Source of the DNA: Bacillota bacterium
GTDB lineage: Bacteria; Bacillota_A; Clostridia; Peptostreptococcales; Anaerovoracaceae
NCBI GenBank assembly: GCA_017438085.1
Contig: JAFRWH010000173.1
Coordinates: 1 to 6,550 of the forward strand
DNA: 6,550 nt
Reading direction: 5' to 3'
Shown here in pieces: positions 5,110 to 6,550 of this stretch. The notes beneath the pieces are model-generated. The model saw only the letters and a list, made by a program, of their open reading frames with translations, made no database searches and had not been told where the DNA came from. The translations under genes and the position numbers were made by a program. Numbering within the stretch: the stretch's first letter is position 1; every line of letters starts with the position of its first letter.

Positions 5110-6210
5110 TTACAGCGCAGTTTCGCAATATGCGCAGCGGTAATGTTCGCCGTCCTCCGTAACGAAGATGTTCGGAGTTGAGGGTTCTGTAAAGGTGATG
5201 CATTTGGGATTGCCGCATCTGCAGCGCTTTGCCTGCTCATCCGGCATCCGCTTAAGCCTTGTGGCGATGCCCAGCTCCTTGGTGTCCGGTCTGGCTTCAG
5301 CTTCACGGATCAGCTTGAGTATAAGAGCGCGTCTCATGTATTTGCCGTTCAGGACCTGCTTGAAATAGCATGCCCTTGGGTCGTCATCCACGTCCACAGC
5401 TATCTCGTTGACTCTGGGCAGGGGATGAAGCACCCGGCAGTCAGCCTTGGCATTCTTCATCTTGGCTGCGTCGAGAACGTAGCTGTCCTTGAGACGTTCA
5501 TATTCCTCCTGGTCATCGAAGCGTTCTTTCTGGATGCGGGTCATGTAGATGATGTCCAGATCCGCAATGCTGTCCTCAAGGGAAGTGGTCTCCACATATT
5601 CCATGCCTGCAGGCTTTATTGTGTTGTCGATAACGTATTGAGGCAGAGCCAGCTCTTTGGGACTGATCAGCACCAGTTTTATGTTGCTGTAGCGGGACAG
5701 AGCATTGATCAGAGAATGTACGGTGCGGCCGTACTTCAGGTCTCCTACAAAGCCAACGGTCAGCCCGTCGAAGCCGCCTTTTTCCCTGTAGATGGTCAGC
5801 AGGTCCGCTGTGGTCTGGGTGGGGTGGCAGTGGCCTCCGTCGCCCGCATTGATCACCGGTATGGAACACTTGCTTGCGGCTGCCAGCGCGGCGCCTTCCT
5901 TGAAGTGGCGCATGGCGATTATGTCCGCATAGCAGCTGATGACTCTTGCGGTGTCGATGACGGTCTCACCCTTGGCTGCGGATGATGAATTGGCGTCAGC
6001 CATTGAAATCACAGAGCCTCCGAGCTCATGCATTGCCGCTTCAAAGCTGAGCCTTGTGCGGGTAGAGGGCTCGTAGAACAGAGTTGCCAGCTTTTTCCCC
6101 TCCAGTATCTTGTCGTAGTAGGAAGGGTGCTCTATCATATCCATGGCGCTGTCTATCAGCTCCTGGACTTCTTCTTTGCTGAGGTCGAGAATATCGATTA
6201 CGCTTCTCAT
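5110..6210 (-). CDS. pyrB: Aspartate carbamoyltransferase catalytic chain with a PyrI-type zinc tail
   Basis: Second step of pyrimidine synthesis: carbamoyl phosphate plus aspartate to carbamoyl aspartate, in the cytosol. Residues 1-305 are a complete catalytic chain: STRTR (49-53) and Lys80 in the 80s loop bind carbamoyl phosphate, HPTQT starts at His129, DLKYGRTVHSL has Arg162, YMTRIQKERF has Arg225, and HPLPR is 262-266. A typical PyrB ends near residue 305-310; this one runs to 366. The extra 60 residues contain Cys332-x4-Cys337 and Cys359-x2-Cys362 in the frame CGNPKCITFTEP...YRCAYCE. This matches the zinc-binding domain of the regulatory chain PyrI (C-x4-C-I-x3-EP...C-x-YC-E), with 21 residues between the pairs against 23 in E. 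coli. PyrI's nucleotide-binding domain is missing, and no pyrI follows before the terminator. Cys330 is an extra Cys. The gene starts 6 bases after pyrE and is co-transcribed with it. Confidence 0.95.
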   Translation of the reverse strand: MRSVIDILDLSKEEVQELIDSAMDMIEHPSYYDKILEGKKLATLFYEPSTRTRLSFEAAMHELGGSVISMADANSSSAAKGETVIDTARVISCYADIIAMRHFKEGAALAAASKCSIPVINAGDGGHCHPTQTTADLLTIYREKGGFDGLTVGFVGDLKYGRTVHSLINALSRYSNIKLVLISPKELALPQYVIDNTIKPAGMEYVETTSLEDSIADLDIIYMTRIQKERFDDQEEYERLKDSYVLDAAKMKNAKADCRVLHPLPRVNEIAVDVDDDPRACYFKQVLNGKYMRRALILKLIREAEARPDTKELGIATRLKRMPDEQAKRCRCGNPKCITFTEPSTPNIFVTEDGEHYRCAYCETAL

Positions 6211-6216
6211 CGCGGC

Positions 6217-6550
6217 CTACTTTCCTATCCAGCTCTCGTCGGAGGGATTGTTTCTGAAAGCGATAAGCCTCTTAATGTCCTCAGGAGCGATGTAGCCTTC
6301 CTCAGCAGCAACCTCAGCGATGACGTCGAAATTGCTGAGAGAAACATTCTTAACATTAGCTTCGGCCATGCGGTCGATGCCTTTTTTCATTCCGTAGGTG
6401 AAGATTGAGGCGATGCCGAGGACTTCAGCGCCTGCCTCGCGAAGTATCTCAACTACCTCAAGAACGCTGCCGCCGGTGGAGATGAGGTCTTCAACCACTA
6501 CTACCTTCTGACCCGGCTCGATCTTGCCTTCGATCTGGTTCTTTCTGCCG
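6217..6550 (-). CDS. pyrE: Orotate phosphoribosyltransferase, C-terminal part
   Basis: Cytosolic enzyme joining orotate and PRPP to give OMP in pyrimidine synthesis. The visible 111 residues run from the window's right edge to TAG 6217-6219; the N-terminal part lies beyond the edge. Seen: GRKNQIEG, part of the catalytic flexible loop, then the type I PRPP-binding motif KVVVVEDLISTGGSVLEVV with the acidic ED pair and TGGS loop, followed by the usual C-terminal region FTYGMKKGIDRM...IAFRNNPSDESWIGK. GTG at 6498 lies inside the PRPP motif and is not a start. The stop is 6 bases before the pyrB ATG, so pyrE-pyrB is one operon read leftwards. Confidence 0.95.
   Translation of the reverse strand, partial: GRKNQIEGKIEPGQKVVVVEDLISTGGSVLEVVEILREAGAEVLGIASIFTYGMKKGIDRMAEANVKNVSLSNFDVIAEVAAEEGYIAPEDIKRLIAFRNNPSDESWIGK

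Noticed and set aside
5425..5985. 186-codon plus-strand open frame opposite pyrB
   Set aside because: Antisense to a fully conserved carbamoyltransferase and without recognisable domain.
1..6550. CRISPR array, insertion sequence, tRNA or rRNA gene
   Set aside because: No regularly spaced repeats, transposase, terminal inverted repeats or tRNA/rRNA-like segments were seen.

Overview
The window looks like a piece of chromosome from an anaerobic, low-oxygen Clostridia-type bacterium (Bacillota). The evidence is the strong AGGAGG-type ribosome binding sites, sigma-A promoters with AT-rich spacers, an OhrR-type MarR regulator, the M29 aminopeptidase, and a probable UGA-encoded selenocysteine. The lineage below class level cannot be read from the sequence. 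Of the nine genes, five end in TAG, three in TAA and one in TGA.

Layout, left to right. (1) 1-671 (+): the C-terminal two thirds or so of an M29 metallo-aminopeptidase. (2) 742-1668 (+): a monoglyceride-lipase-like alpha/beta hydrolase with an intact catalytic triad but an in-frame amber codon at position 17. (3) 1696-3876 (+): a compact operon, with a sigma-A promoter embedded in a large dyad operator, then a Cys-type glutathione peroxidase, an OhrR-like peroxide sensor and a cation diffusion facilitator with a manganese-type metal site. (4) 3877-4166: a non-coding stretch with a second promoter overlapped by dyads, a 21-bp perfect palindrome, a very strong terminator and a further promoter. 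(5) 4167-4385 (+): a 72-residue heavy-metal-associated (HMA) protein in which the first Cys codon of the GMxCxxC metal motif is TGA, so the protein most likely reads GMYUGGC. It is too short and too interrupted for ordinary ORF calling. (6) 4505-5014 (+): a small nitroreductase-family flavoprotein with its own extended -10 promoter. (7) 5065-5097: a terminator shared by convergent transcription units. (8) 5110-6550 (-): pyrE (partial) followed by pyrB. This PyrB carries a C-terminal zinc-binding tail that resembles the zinc domain of the regulatory chain PyrI, without PyrI's nucleotide-binding domain.

How the parts may work together: the central genes form a peroxide and metal stress module. 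OhrR senses organic peroxide through Cys14 and probably represses its own operon at the dyad over the -10 box. The peroxidase removes peroxides, the CDF transporter exports a divalent metal (probably Mn), and the nearby UxxC HMA protein could bind soft metals or do redox chemistry. The pyr genes are unrelated pyrimidine biosynthesis genes on the other strand.

The most notable items are the HMA selenoprotein candidate with a plausible SECIS hairpin, the PyrB with a PyrI-type zinc tail, and the OhrR circuit controlling a glutathione peroxidase and a metal exporter.
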